Position numbers and translations under genes: made by a program | Assembly: GCF_016658545.1 (NCBI RefSeq) | Contig: NZ_JACVZC010000069.1 | Span: forward strand, 1 to 32,045 | Direction: 5' to 3' | DNA: 32,045 nucleotides | Origin: Pseudomonas sp. S37 | GTDB taxonomy: Bacteria; Pseudomonadota; Gammaproteobacteria; Pseudomonadales; Pseudomonadaceae | Part shown: one piece after another, positions 24,090 to 31,847 of the stretch | Layout: every line of letters begins with the position of its first letter | How positions within the stretch are numbered: position 1 is the first letter of the stretch | Notes under the pieces: generated by a model | Told to the model about the DNA's origin: nothing | The model's database searches: none | The model's input: only the letters and a program-made list of their open reading frames with translations

Positions 24090-25115
24090 TCAGCCAAGCA
24101 GCTCTTTCAGACCCTGCAACTCCTGCTCGGTCACCGCCACCCCCTCCTCCTCGGCCAGCTCTCGCTCACGATAACGTCGCTCGCCCGGCATCCGCGTCAG
24201 CCCCACTGCCTGCATCTGCTCCACCAGCGCGCGGCTGCGCTGGGCAAAGCGCTCGCCCTCGGCCTTGCTAGGGTCGATCACGATGATCAATTGCCCTGTC
24301 CACGGCGTCTTCGCCCCCGGGTGCCCGGACCAGTCGAACTCCCAGGAGAAATTACCGCCGGTCAGCGCTGCTGCCAGCAACTCGACCATAATCGACAACG
24401 CCGAGCCCTTGTGCCCGCCAAACGGCAGCAAGGCGCCGCCTTCCAGAATCGCCTTGGGCTCGGTGGTCGGTTCGCCATTGGCATCCACGCCCATGCCTTC
24501 GGGCAACTGCTGGCCGGCACGCGCGGCAATCTGCACATCGCCGTGGGCCATGGCGCTGGTGGCCATGTCGAAGACGATCGGGTCATGTTCGGCGCAAGGT
24601 GCCGCGAACGCGATGGGGTTGGTGCCGAACAGTGGCTTGCGCGCGCCATGTGGCACCACGCAGGTCATGCTGTTGACCACGCTGAGGGCCACCAGGCCTT
24701 CGTCGGCGAAGGGTTCCACGTCCGGCCACAGTGCCGCGAAGTGGTGCGAGTTATGGATTGCCAGCACGGCAATACCCGCATTTCGCGCCTTGGCTACCAG
24801 CAGGGCGCGGGCCGCAGCCAACGCTGGCTGGGCAAAACCGCCGGCAGCGTCGACTGAAACATAGCCGGCAGCCACATCGCTGACCTTGGGCGTGGCCTGC
24901 CCATCGACCCAGCCGCTGGCCAGGGTCGAGACATAGCCGGGCATTCGGAACACCCCATGGCTGTGGGCGCCATCGCGCTGGGCGCTGGCGCAGTTATAGG
25001 CCAGCACCCGGGCCACGCTGTCGCTGCAGCCATGGCGCTGGAAAATGGCCTGCAACAGGCCTTGCAGCTCGGTAAAAGGCACGCGCACGACGGTGCTGGT
25101 GGACGGTGCGGACAT
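24090..25115 (-). CDS. dpkA: Delta1-piperideine-2-carboxylate / delta1-pyrroline-2-carboxylate reductase
   Basis: A 341-residue NADPH-dependent reductase of the malate/L-lactate dehydrogenase (Ldh2) family, distinct from Rossmann dehydrogenases. It reduces the cyclic imine made from D-lysine (delta1-piperideine-2-carboxylate) to L-pipecolate, and its five-ring analogue to L-proline. Family motifs are RDGAHSHGVFRMPGYV near residue 48, AIHNSHHFAALWPDVEPFA, VVPHGARKPLFGTNPIAFAAP, DMATSAMAHGDVQ and LPFGGHKGSALSIMVELLAAALTGG. The open frame continues 35 codons upstream, but ATG 25115 has AAGGAG just upstream and gives the known N-terminus. It is divergent from the RpiR-type regulator, with candidate operators between, and closely matches my memory of KT2440 DpkA. 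Confidence 0.95.
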   Translation of the reverse strand: MSAPSTSTVVRVPFTELQGLLQAIFQRHGCSDSVARVLAYNCASAQRDGAHSHGVFRMPGYVSTLASGWVDGQATPKVSDVAAGYVSVDAAGGFAQPALAAARALLVAKARNAGIAVLAIHNSHHFAALWPDVEPFADEGLVALSVVNSMTCVVPHGARKPLFGTNPIAFAAPCAEHDPIVFDMATSAMAHGDVQIAARAGQQLPEGMGVDANGEPTTEPKAILEGGALLPFGGHKGSALSIMVELLAAALTGGNFSWEFDWSGHPGAKTPWTGQLIIVIDPSKAEGERFAQRSRALVEQMQAVGLTRMPGERRYRERELAEEEGVAVTEQELQGLKELLG

Positions 25116-25259
25116 CTGGAGCTCCTTGTTGGTATTGGAATGGCTACAGCGTTGCAACGACAAAAACTTTCCTGCATGTGACAGCAATCTGTCAAATGTT
25201 GACTTGATGACAGAAAACATTCATTTTCTTCCCAAGCATCACCCCCTTGGAGCCGCAGC
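25116..25259. promoter_or_regulatory. Divergent dpkA/rpiR promoter region with palindromes
   Basis: A 144-base gap between divergent genes. TGACAG CAAT CTGTCA (25179-25194) is a perfect palindrome and overlaps a TTGACA -35-like box for dpkA (minus strand, 25190-25195). GTCAA ATG TTGAC (25191-25203) is a second one, overlapping the first. AGAAAA CATTCA TTTTCT (25212-25229) is a third and lies over the likely rpiR promoter (TTGACT at 25199-25204 as -35). RpiR-type regulators bind such inverted repeats, and this family is often autoregulated. Which palindrome is the operator is inference. Confidence 0.55.
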
Positions 25260-26132
25260 ATGAGCCAACCGATCAAGCAACGCCTGGAAAACAGCCTGGA
25301 AGGGGCCGCTGCCTCGGGCCGCAAGATCGCCACCTACATGCTCGCCAACCTGCACGAATTGCCGTTCCAGACGTCGGCCAGCATTGCCGCCAAGCTGGGC
25401 GTCAGCGAATCCAGTGTCGGGCGCTTCTGCCGCTCACTGGGTTATGCCCACCTCAAGGCACTTAAGCAAGACCTGCAGAACGACCTGGGCGATGGCCCAT
25501 GGCTGGTGGGTGACCGCTTGCAGGACTACCGCCAGAGCCAGGACGCCAGCGACAACGGTGGCAGCCTGGAGCTGGAAATCGCCGCCCTGGTAAGGGTGCA
25601 CGAATACCGCCAGAGCCCGGCTTGGCACAGCGTGGCGCAACGCCTGGCGAGCAAGCCGCGGGTGTTTGTCGCCGGCTTTCAGACCGAGCGCGGCGTGGCC
25701 ATGTGCATGAGCCACCTGCTGCAGTACCTGCGCGATGGCGTGCAACTGGTCGACCTCAGTGCCGGGCACTTCGGCGAAGTGCTGTTGGGCCGTGCCGAAG
25801 ACAGCGCCCTGGTGGTGTTCGAGGCACGCCGCTATTCCCGCCATGCCCTGATGCTGTGCCAGAAGGCACGCGCGGCTGGCATTGCGGTCACCCTGGTGAC
25901 CGACACCTTCTGTGACTGGGCCGATGCCAATGCCGACGAGGTATTCCGCATCCCCACCGAGTTCAATCTGTTCTGGGAATCCACCTCGGCGATGCTGTCG
26001 TGGGTGCACCTGATGGTCAACGAGGTCTGCAAGAAGCTCGGACCGGATGTTGAAAAACGCTTGGAAGCGACTGCCGCTCTACATAACGAATTCGTCGGCT
26101 ACACCTCGTGGTCGGCGGGCAAACAACAATAG
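25260..26132 (+). CDS. RpiR/MurR-family transcriptional regulator of the D-lysine region
   Basis: A 290-residue regulator with an N-terminal helix-turn-helix (about residues 1-77, core FQTSASIAAKLGVSESSVGRFCRSLGYAHL) and a C-terminal SIS sugar/ligand-binding domain (about 120-260, including VFVAGFQTERGVAMCMSHLLQYL and ALVVFEARRYSRHALMLCQKARAAGI). Most RpiR regulators respond to phosphorylated sugars. Here the neighbourhood is amino-acid catabolism, so the ligand is likely a D-lysine-derived metabolite, which is inference. TTGGAG lies about 8 bases before ATG 25260. It is the first gene of a probable operon with the ABC importer and amaD, and divergent to dpkA. Confidence 0.9.
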   Translation: MSQPIKQRLENSLEGAAASGRKIATYMLANLHELPFQTSASIAAKLGVSESSVGRFCRSLGYAHLKALKQDLQNDLGDGPWLVGDRLQDYRQSQDASDNGGSLELEIAALVRVHEYRQSPAWHSVAQRLASKPRVFVAGFQTERGVAMCMSHLLQYLRDGVQLVDLSAGHFGEVLLGRAEDSALVVFEARRYSRHALMLCQKARAAGIAVTLVTDTFCDWADANADEVFRIPTEFNLFWESTSAMLSWVHLMVNEVCKKLGPDVEKRLEATAALHNEFVGYTSWSAGKQQ

Positions 26133-26154
26133 CAAGAGTGCAATGAGGTGCGAG

Positions 26155-26907
26155 ATGAACAAGTCCATGGCCTTGGTGGGTGCGTGCGCCCTGCTGCTGG
26201 CGGGTGCCGCCAGTGCCGAAACCCTGCGTTTCGCCACCGAGGGTGCCTACCCGCCCTTCAACTATGTCGATGCCAATAACCAGTTGCACGGCTTTGACAT
26301 CGACATCACCCATGCCCTGTGCGAACAGATGAAAGTCGAGTGCACGCTGGTGGCCCAGGACTGGGAAGGCATCATCCCGGCCCTGATGGCGCGCAAATAC
26401 GACGCGGTGGTGGCGTCGATGATCGACACCGAAGAGCGGCGCAAGAAAATCGCCTTCACCGACCATTACTACCGCACCCCGCTGACCGTTGCCGTGGCCA
26501 AGGACAGCAAGATCGACAGCGCCCAGACCGACTTTGTCGGCTACACCGTCGGCGCGCAGTCGTCGTCCACCCAGGCCATCTATGCCGAAGATGTGTACGG
26601 CAAGGCCGGCGCCGACGTGAAGCTGTACCCGACCATGGACGAAGCCAACGCCGACCTTGCCGCCGGCCGCCTGGACGGGGTGATTGCCGACAAGTTCCCG
26701 CTGCATGAGTGGATGAGCAAGAACGGCGGCGATTGCTGCAAGATCCTCGGCGACGTAGCCGAGACCAAGGCCGATGCCGCCATTGCCGTGCGCAAGGACG
26801 ACGAAGCCCTGCGCCAGCGCCTGAATACCGCGCTGCAACAGATCGTGGCCAACGGCACCTACCAGAAGATCGCCAGCAAGTACTTTGCTTTCGATATCTA
26901 CAACTGA
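26155..26907 (+). CDS. Periplasmic binding protein of a polar/basic amino-acid ABC importer
   Basis: A 250-residue solute-binding protein of the lysine-arginine-ornithine (SBP_bac_3) family. Signal peptide residues 1-21 end in AASA before ETLRF. Family signatures are FATEGAYPPFNYVDANNQLHGFDIDI, MKVECTLVAQDWEGIIPALMARKYDAVVASM and RLDGVIADKFPLHEW. The frame runs further upstream into the regulator gene, but ATG 26155 has AGGTG just before it and starts a proper signal peptide. Located 22 bp after the regulator. D-lysine or a related basic amino acid is the likely ligand given amaD and dpkA; this is inference. Confidence 0.92.
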   Translation: MNKSMALVGACALLLAGAASAETLRFATEGAYPPFNYVDANNQLHGFDIDITHALCEQMKVECTLVAQDWEGIIPALMARKYDAVVASMIDTEERRKKIAFTDHYYRTPLTVAVAKDSKIDSAQTDFVGYTVGAQSSSTQAIYAEDVYGKAGADVKLYPTMDEANADLAAGRLDGVIADKFPLHEWMSKNGGDCCKILGDVAETKADAAIAVRKDDEALRQRLNTALQQIVANGTYQKIASKYFAFDIYN

Positions 26908-26930
26908 TCTTCTGGAAACTGCGCAATCCC

Positions 26931-27047
26931 TGTAGGAGCGGCCTTGTGTCGCGATAGGGCCGCAAAGCGGCCCCGGCAGTCTTCGCGGCGAAGCTGAAAA
27001 TGTGGGGGCGCTGCGCACCCCTTTCGCGACACAAGGCCGCTTCTACA
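26931..27047. repeat. REP inverted pair inside the ABC-importer operon
   Basis: TGTAGGAGCGGCCTTGTGTC begins a 24-base arm (26931-26954), mirrored at 27024-27047 with one mismatch. An inner hairpin GGGCCGC AAA GCGGCCC lies at 26957-26973, and a G-rich/C-rich pair around 27004-27020. It lies between the binding-protein stop (26907) and the first permease start (27081), all on the plus strand. That is the malE-malF-type position where REP sequences protect the upstream mRNA and lower downstream expression. Confidence 0.9.
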
Positions 27048-27080
27048 AAGAGACCGCGTTGCCCATCTTGGGGGTTCGTC

Positions 27081-27800
27081 ATGCTCGATCAATTGTCCTT
27101 GCTGTCCTTCGCCAGCGGTGGCTGGGGCCAGGCGCTGCTGGCCGGCGCGCTGGTTACCGTTTCGCTGGCCCTGGCCTGCCTGCCCATCGGCCTGCCACTG
27201 GGCCTGCTGGTCGCCCTGGCGGCGCGCTCGCGCAAACGCCTGCCACGCGCCTGGGCCACCACCTTCTCCACCGTGTTCCGCGGCCTGCCCGAGTTGCTGA
27301 CGCTGCTGATCATCTATTACGGCTGCCAGATCGCCGCGCAGAAGATCCTTGCCGCCATGGGCTATGAAGGTGAGTTCCTGATCAACACCTTCCTCGCCGC
27401 CATGATCGCCTTCAGCCTGGTGTTTGCCGCGTTCTCCAGCGAAATCTGGCTGGCGGCCTTCAAGACCCTGCCTAAGGGCCAACTGGAAGCCTGCTCGGCG
27501 CTGGGGCTGAGCAAGCGCACCGGCTTTTTCAAGGTTGTGCTGCCACAACTGACCCGCATCGCCCTGCCCGGCCTGTCCAACAACTGGCTGTCGCTGCTCA
27601 AGGACACTTCGCTGGTGTCGACCATCTCGCTGGTCGACCTGATGCGCCAGACCAACCTGGCGGTCAGCGTGACCAAAGAGCCCATGTTCTTCTATGGCGT
27701 CGCCTGCCTGGGCTACCTGCTGTTCGCCGCGCTGTCCGGGCGCGTGTTCGCCTACATCGAACGGCGCAGTAACCGCCACCTGCAAGGAGCACGCGCATGA
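27081..27800 (+). CDS. Amino-acid ABC transporter permease (first)
   Basis: A 239-residue inner-membrane permease of the HisM/HisQ type with about five segments (from LAGALVTVSLALACLPIGLP to the C-terminal GVACLGYLLFAALSGRVFAYIE). The ATPase-contact EAA-type loop is EACSALGLSKRTGFFKVVLPQ. The frame extends 27 codons back into the REP, but ATG 27081 gives the normal short cytoplasmic/periplasmic N-terminus. It overlaps the second permease by 4 bp (ATGA at 27797-27800), so the two probably form a heterodimer channel. Works with the binding protein upstream and the ATPase at 29791. Confidence 0.92.
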   Translation: MLDQLSLLSFASGGWGQALLAGALVTVSLALACLPIGLPLGLLVALAARSRKRLPRAWATTFSTVFRGLPELLTLLIIYYGCQIAAQKILAAMGYEGEFLINTFLAAMIAFSLVFAAFSSEIWLAAFKTLPKGQLEACSALGLSKRTGFFKVVLPQLTRIALPGLSNNWLSLLKDTSLVSTISLVDLMRQTNLAVSVTKEPMFFYGVACLGYLLFAALSGRVFAYIERRSNRHLQGARA

Positions 27801-28507
27801 GCCTCGATCAATTGCTGGCACTGGTGCTCGACCCCGACCTGCTGGAGCGCTACGGCCCGCGCTTCCTCGACGGCCTGCTGGTAACCGCCAAGCTGGTAGC
27901 CATTTCATTCAGCCTGGGTGCGGTGCTCGGCCTGTTGCTGGCCCTGGCGCGCATGTCACGCAGCGTGCTGCTGCAGCGCATGGCCGCTGGCTACGTGTAT
28001 TTCTTCCGTGGCTCGCCGCTGCTGGCACAACTGTTTCTGCTGTACTACGGCCTGGGCTCGCTGAAAGGCTTTTGGCAGGACGTCGGCCTGTGGTGGTTCT
28101 TCCGCGAGGCGTGGTTCTGCACCTTGCTGGCGTTCACCCTGAACACCGCGGCCTACCAGGCCGAGATCTTCCGCGGCAGCCTGCTGGCCGTTGCCCCTGG
28201 CCAGCATGAAGCGGCGCGGGCACTGAACCTGAAGCGCTCGACCACCTTTTTCAAGGTGATATTGCCGCAGTCGCTGCTGGTAGCCATCGGCCCGCTGGGC
28301 AACGAACTGATCCTGATGATCAAGGCCAGCGCGATTGCTTCGCTGGTGACCATCTACGACCTGATGGGCGTGACCAAACTGGCCTTCTCGCGCAGCTTCG
28401 ACTTCCAGATCTACCTGTGGGCTGCCGTGCTCTACCTGGTGATCGTCGAACTGGTGCGGCGCCTGTTGAAACACCTGGAAGCCCGCCTGGGCCGCCACCT
28501 GAACTGA
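27797..28507 (+). CDS. Amino-acid ABC transporter permease (second)
   Basis: A 236-residue permease of the same family and the likely partner of the previous gene. Segments include LLVTAKLVAISFSLGAVLGLLLALA and FCTLLAFTLNTAAYQAEI. The EAA loop is EAARALNLKRSTTFFKVILPQ and the signature YVYFFRGSPLLAQLFLLYYGLG is typical of polar amino-acid permeases. It starts in the 4-bp ATGA overlap with the first permease, so translation is coupled. amaD follows after 16 bp, in the same operon. Confidence 0.92.
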   Translation: MSLDQLLALVLDPDLLERYGPRFLDGLLVTAKLVAISFSLGAVLGLLLALARMSRSVLLQRMAAGYVYFFRGSPLLAQLFLLYYGLGSLKGFWQDVGLWWFFREAWFCTLLAFTLNTAAYQAEIFRGSLLAVAPGQHEAARALNLKRSTTFFKVILPQSLLVAIGPLGNELILMIKASAIASLVTIYDLMGVTKLAFSRSFDFQIYLWAAVLYLVIVELVRRLLKHLEARLGRHLN

Positions 28508-28523
28508 CCGAAGGATACGTTCC

Positions 28524-29768
28524 ATGCATTGCCAGACCCTTGTCCTCGGCGCCGGCATCGTCGGCGTCAGCACCGCCCTGCACCTGCAGGCCCGCGGGCG
28601 CCAGGTGATTTTGATCGACCGCGATGAACCGGGCAGCGGCACCAGCCACGGCAACGCCGGGCTGATCGAGCGCTCCAGCGTCATCCCCTATGCCTTCCCG
28701 CGGCAATTGGGTGCGCTGCTGCGCTACGGCCTGAACCGCCAGCCCGATGTGCGCTACAACCTCGCGCACCTGCCCAAGGCCGCCCCCTGGCTGTGGCGCT
28801 ACTGGCGCCAGTCGGCACCCGGGCGCCTGGCGGGTGCTGCCGCCGACATGCTGCCACTGGTGCAGCGCTGCGTCGAAGAACACGACGCGCTGATTGCGGC
28901 TGCTGGCCTTGAGGGGCTGGTACAGGCCAAAGGCTGGATCGAAGTATTCCGCGACCCGGCGCTGTTCGACCAGGCCAAGGCCGATGCCAAGGGCCTGAGC
29001 CGCTACGGCCTGCAGTTCGAGATTCTCGAATGCGGGCAATTGCAGGCCCGTGAGCATCAGCTGGACGCCACGGTGGTCGGCGGCATCCACTGGCTCGACC
29101 CAAAGACCGTGAACAACCCCGGCGCCCTCACCCGCGGCTATGCGGCGCTGTTCCAGCAACGCGGCGGGCAGTTCCTGCATGGTGATGCGCGCAGCCTGCG
29201 CCAGGTAGACGGCAAATGGCAGGTCGACAGCCGCCGTGGCCCGATCACTGCCGACGAAGTGGTGGCCTGCCTTGGCCCACAGTCGGCCGACCTGTTCAGT
29301 GGCCTGGGTTATCAGATTCCGCTGGCGATCAAGCGCGGCTACCACATGCACTACAGCACCCGTGACGGCGCGCAGCTGGAGCACTCGATCTGCGACACCC
29401 AGGGCGGCTACGTGCTGGCGCCGATGGCGCGCGGTGTACGCCTGACCACTGGCATCGAGTTCGACACCGCCAGCGCGCCGGGCAACCAGATTCAGCTGGG
29501 CCGCTGCGAAGCCCTTGCGCGCAAACTGTTCCCGGCCTTGGGCGAACGCCTGGACGACACGCCATGGCTGGGCCGCCGCCCGTGCCTGCCCGACATGCGC
29601 CCGGTAATCGGCCCGGCGCCGCGCCACCCGGGGCTGTGGTTCAACTTCGGCCACGCCCACCACGGCCTTACCCTGGGCCCGGTCAGCGGCCGCCTGCTGG
29701 CCGAGTTGGTCACCGGCGAACGCCCCTTCACCGACCCTGCGCCCTACAGCGCGACCCGTTTCGACTGA
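28524..29768 (+). CDS. amaD: FAD-dependent D-amino-acid oxidase/dehydrogenase AmaD (D-lysine)
   Basis: A 414-residue flavoenzyme of the DAO/DadA family. The N-terminal FAD-binding GxGxxG is LGAGIVGVSTALHL at residues 7-20, followed by LIDRDEPGSGTSHGNAGLIE, a DadA-like signature. The C-terminal part has RPCLPDMRPVIGPAPRHPGLW and NFGHAHHGLTLGPVSGRLLAE, which help form the flavin site. In P. putida the equivalent gene amaD converts D-lysine to the alpha-keto acid that closes to delta1-piperideine-2-carboxylate, the DpkA substrate. It lies between the permease genes and the ATPase gene, so import and first oxidation are co-expressed. Whether the electron acceptor is oxygen or a quinone is not visible. 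Confidence 0.9.
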   Translation: MHCQTLVLGAGIVGVSTALHLQARGRQVILIDRDEPGSGTSHGNAGLIERSSVIPYAFPRQLGALLRYGLNRQPDVRYNLAHLPKAAPWLWRYWRQSAPGRLAGAAADMLPLVQRCVEEHDALIAAAGLEGLVQAKGWIEVFRDPALFDQAKADAKGLSRYGLQFEILECGQLQAREHQLDATVVGGIHWLDPKTVNNPGALTRGYAALFQQRGGQFLHGDARSLRQVDGKWQVDSRRGPITADEVVACLGPQSADLFSGLGYQIPLAIKRGYHMHYSTRDGAQLEHSICDTQGGYVLAPMARGVRLTTGIEFDTASAPGNQIQLGRCEALARKLFPALGERLDDTPWLGRRPCLPDMRPVIGPAPRHPGLWFNFGHAHHGLTLGPVSGRLLAELVTGERPFTDPAPYSATRFD

Positions 29769-29790
29769 ACCCACGCGGGAGAACAACAAG

Positions 29791-30573
29791 ATGACCGCAC
29801 CACTGAGCCTTGCCACCCTTGCCCCCGACCCCGACCCGCGCCCGGTGCTGATCCGCATCGAAGGCCTGAACAAGCACTACGGCGCGTTCCATGTGCTGCG
29901 CGACATTGACCTGCAGGTGCGCGAAGGCGAACGCATCGTGCTGTGCGGGCCGTCCGGCTCGGGCAAGTCGACGCTGATCCGCTGCATCAACCGCCTGGAA
30001 ATCGCCCAGAAAGGCAGTATCCAGGTAGACGGCATCGACCTGGCGGCCACCAGCCGCGAGGCGGCGCAGGTGCGCAGCGACATCGGCATGGTGTTCCAGC
30101 ACTTCAACCTGTTCCCGCACATGAGCGTGCTCGACAACTGCCTGCTGGCCCCGACCAGCGTGCGCAGGCTGTCGCGCAAGGACGCCGAGGAGCGGGCGCG
30201 CATGTACCTGAAGAAGGTGGGTATCGAAAGCCAGGCCCACAAGTACCCCAGCCAGCTTTCCGGTGGCCAGCAGCAGCGTGTGGCGATTGCCCGGGCGCTG
30301 TGCATGAAGCCGCGGATCATGCTGTTTGACGAACCGACTTCGGCGCTGGACCCGGAAATGGTCGCCGAGGTGCTGGATGTGCTGGTGCAACTGGCCGGCA
30401 CAGGCATGACCATGCTCTGCGTTACCCATGAAATGGGCTTTGCCCGGCAGGTGGCCGAGCGGGTGTTGTTCCTTGAGGGCGGGCAGATCATCGAGGACAG
30501 CCCACCGCAGGTGTTCTTCAACCAGCCGCGCACCGAGCGGGCCAAGGGGTTCCTGGCGCAGATACTGCACTGA
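29791..30573 (+). CDS. Amino-acid ABC transporter ATP-binding protein
   Basis: A 260-residue cytoplasmic ATPase of the HisP/GlnQ type. Walker A is GPSGSGKST (residues 53-61), the Q-loop Q103 in MVFQHFNLFPH, the ABC signature LSGGQQQR (156-163) and Walker B IMLFDE (176-181), followed by the D-loop SALD and the switch histidine in CVTHEMGFA. Residues 1-18 are a proline-rich extension beyond the usual start (compare LIRIEGLNKHYG). It starts 22 bp after amaD, so the importer's own ATPase is the last gene and is separated from its permeases by amaD. Confidence 0.94.
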   Translation: MTAPLSLATLAPDPDPRPVLIRIEGLNKHYGAFHVLRDIDLQVREGERIVLCGPSGSGKSTLIRCINRLEIAQKGSIQVDGIDLAATSREAAQVRSDIGMVFQHFNLFPHMSVLDNCLLAPTSVRRLSRKDAEERARMYLKKVGIESQAHKYPSQLSGGQQQRVAIARALCMKPRIMLFDEPTSALDPEMVAEVLDVLVQLAGTGMTMLCVTHEMGFARQVAERVLFLEGGQIIEDSPPQVFFNQPRTERAKGFLAQILH

Positions 30574-30581
30574 AACCTGTA

Positions 30582-30679
30582 CCGGCCTCTTCGCGGGTGA
30601 ACCCGCTCCCACAGGTTCTTCAATGGCCCTGAAGGCCAAGGTATTCCTGTGGGAGCGGGTTCACCCGCGAAGAGGCCGG
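30582..30679. repeat. Perfect 34-bp REP inverted pair after the D-lysine operon
   Basis: CCGGCCTCTTCGCGGGTGAA starts the left unit (30582-30615). Its exact reverse complement is the right unit (30646-30679), with 30 bases between. It is the cleanest REP pair of the window. It begins 8 bases after the ATPase stop codon and may double as the operon end. Confidence 0.93.
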
Positions 30680-30992
30680 CACAGGCAACCCCTTCATTGC
30701 ACCGCTGCAAACACCCGACTGCGTCGTTAAATATTATTGACCTTACCCCCCACCAAACCCACGCCGCCACAGGCCCGCATCGGTTTCACGCCCCAAAAAC
30801 AGGCGTATTCCCCGCTATAAAGCCCTCTCGCGTCGTTTGACATATCGAACGGCTCTGGCAAGCTATCTACAGGCCCCGACCGGAATCGTCACCTCGACGA
30901 GCCGGCAGTGCTCGGGGCTACAGGCAGCATTCAGAGCCCCGCGCCGTGCGCCTGCACAACAACGACAGGCTGAACCTGTCCCAAGGTGACAT
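30680..30992 (+). promoter_or_regulatory. Leader and promoter region of the PuuD-like hydrolase gene
   Basis: No gene is seen in this stretch of about 310 bases. TTGACA at 30837-30842 is a perfect -35, but the best -10 candidates (GCTATC / TATCTA near 30862-30869) are 19-21 bases away, longer than ideal. The -35 sits inside an imperfect palindrome CGTTTGACATATCGAACG (30834-30851), a possible operator. Further down, CGGGGCT (30913-30919) and AGCCCCG (30935-30941) form a hairpin in the leader. The gene start has AAGGTGA a few bases upstream. Confidence 0.4.
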
Positions 30993-31796
30993 ATGTCCAA
31001 CAGCAACATTGGCAACAAGCAACCTTCCCTGCGCAAACCCGTCGTCTTGATGACCATGGGCAGCCAAGAGCGCAAAGGCCATGACTACCAGGTCATGACC
31101 CACAAATACATTACCCCGCTGGTCGAGTTCTCCGATTGCGTCCCGGTGCTGGTGCCCACCTGCTGCGGCACTGAAGACCTCGAGACCTACCTGGACATGG
31201 CCGACGGCGTCTACCTGACCGGCGCTGGCAGCAACATCGACCCGGCCCTGTACGGCCAGGAAAACCAGACCCCAGGCAAAGGCCAGGACCAGAACCGCGA
31301 CCTGTTCGATATCCCGCTGGTCAAGGCAGCGCTCAAGCGTGGCCTGCCAATTTTCGGCATCTGCCGTGGCATGCAGGAAATCAACGTGGCACTGGGTGGC
31401 GACATCTACCAGAAGGTGTACGCCGAGCCAGGCTTCAACGACCACCGGGAAAACCCGGAGGACCCGGTCGAGGTGCAATACGCCCAGGTGCACAGCGTGA
31501 AGATCAAGCCAGGCAGCTGGCTGCGTGACACCTTGGGTACCGACGAGATCCGCGTCAACTCGCTGCACGGCCAGGGCCTGCACAAGCTCGGCGCCGGCAT
31601 CGAGGCCATCGCCCACGCCGAAGACGGCCTGGTCGAAGCCATTCACGGCCCAAGCATCTCGCCGTTCCTGTTCGCCGTGCAGTGGCACCCGGAGTGGCAA
31701 GCCGCGAAAAACCCGGATTCGATCAGGATCTTCCAGGCGTTCGGCGATGCCTGCCGCGCCCAGGTACGCAAGGCGCAGATCAAGCGCGCTGCCTGA
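30993..31796 (+). CDS. Class I glutamine-amidotransferase-like hydrolase (peptidase C26, PuuD/SpuA-like)
   Basis: A 267-residue cytoplasmic protein of the gamma-glutamyl-gamma-aminobutyrate hydrolase family, which cleaves gamma-glutamyl bonds made in polyamine breakdown. The nucleophile is Cys124 in FGICRGMQE (121-129), and the His-Glu pair is His232/Glu234 in QWHPEW. The oxyanion-loop region LTGAGSNIDPALYG is at 75-88, and the conserved VNSLHGQGL at 188-196. It also begins with a short extra N-terminus before PVVLMTMG. It is separated from the D-lysine operon by a REP pair and has its own leader. A role in polyamine or lysine-derived diamine (cadaverine) catabolism is plausible but not shown by the context. 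Confidence 0.9.
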   Translation: MSNSNIGNKQPSLRKPVVLMTMGSQERKGHDYQVMTHKYITPLVEFSDCVPVLVPTCCGTEDLETYLDMADGVYLTGAGSNIDPALYGQENQTPGKGQDQNRDLFDIPLVKAALKRGLPIFGICRGMQEINVALGGDIYQKVYAEPGFNDHRENPEDPVEVQYAQVHSVKIKPGSWLRDTLGTDEIRVNSLHGQGLHKLGAGIEAIAHAEDGLVEAIHGPSISPFLFAVQWHPEWQAAKNPDSIRIFQAFGDACRAQVRKAQIKRAA

Positions 31797-31822
31797 CGCT
31801 CAGTTTCCTCTGCTTTGATCGC

Positions 31823-31847
31823 GGGGCGGCGCAAGGCCGCCCCCGTT
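31823..31847 (+). terminator. Likely terminator of the PuuD-like gene
   Basis: GGGGCGGC (31823-31830) mirrors GCCGCCCC (31836-31843) with a GCAAG loop, followed by CGTTTCC. It begins 26 bases after the stop codon. The T-run is short, so strength is uncertain. Confidence 0.55.

Noticed and set aside
28320..29873. Long minus-strand open frame opposite amaD
   Set aside because: No recognisable domain; it spans parts of three plus-strand genes with good motifs.
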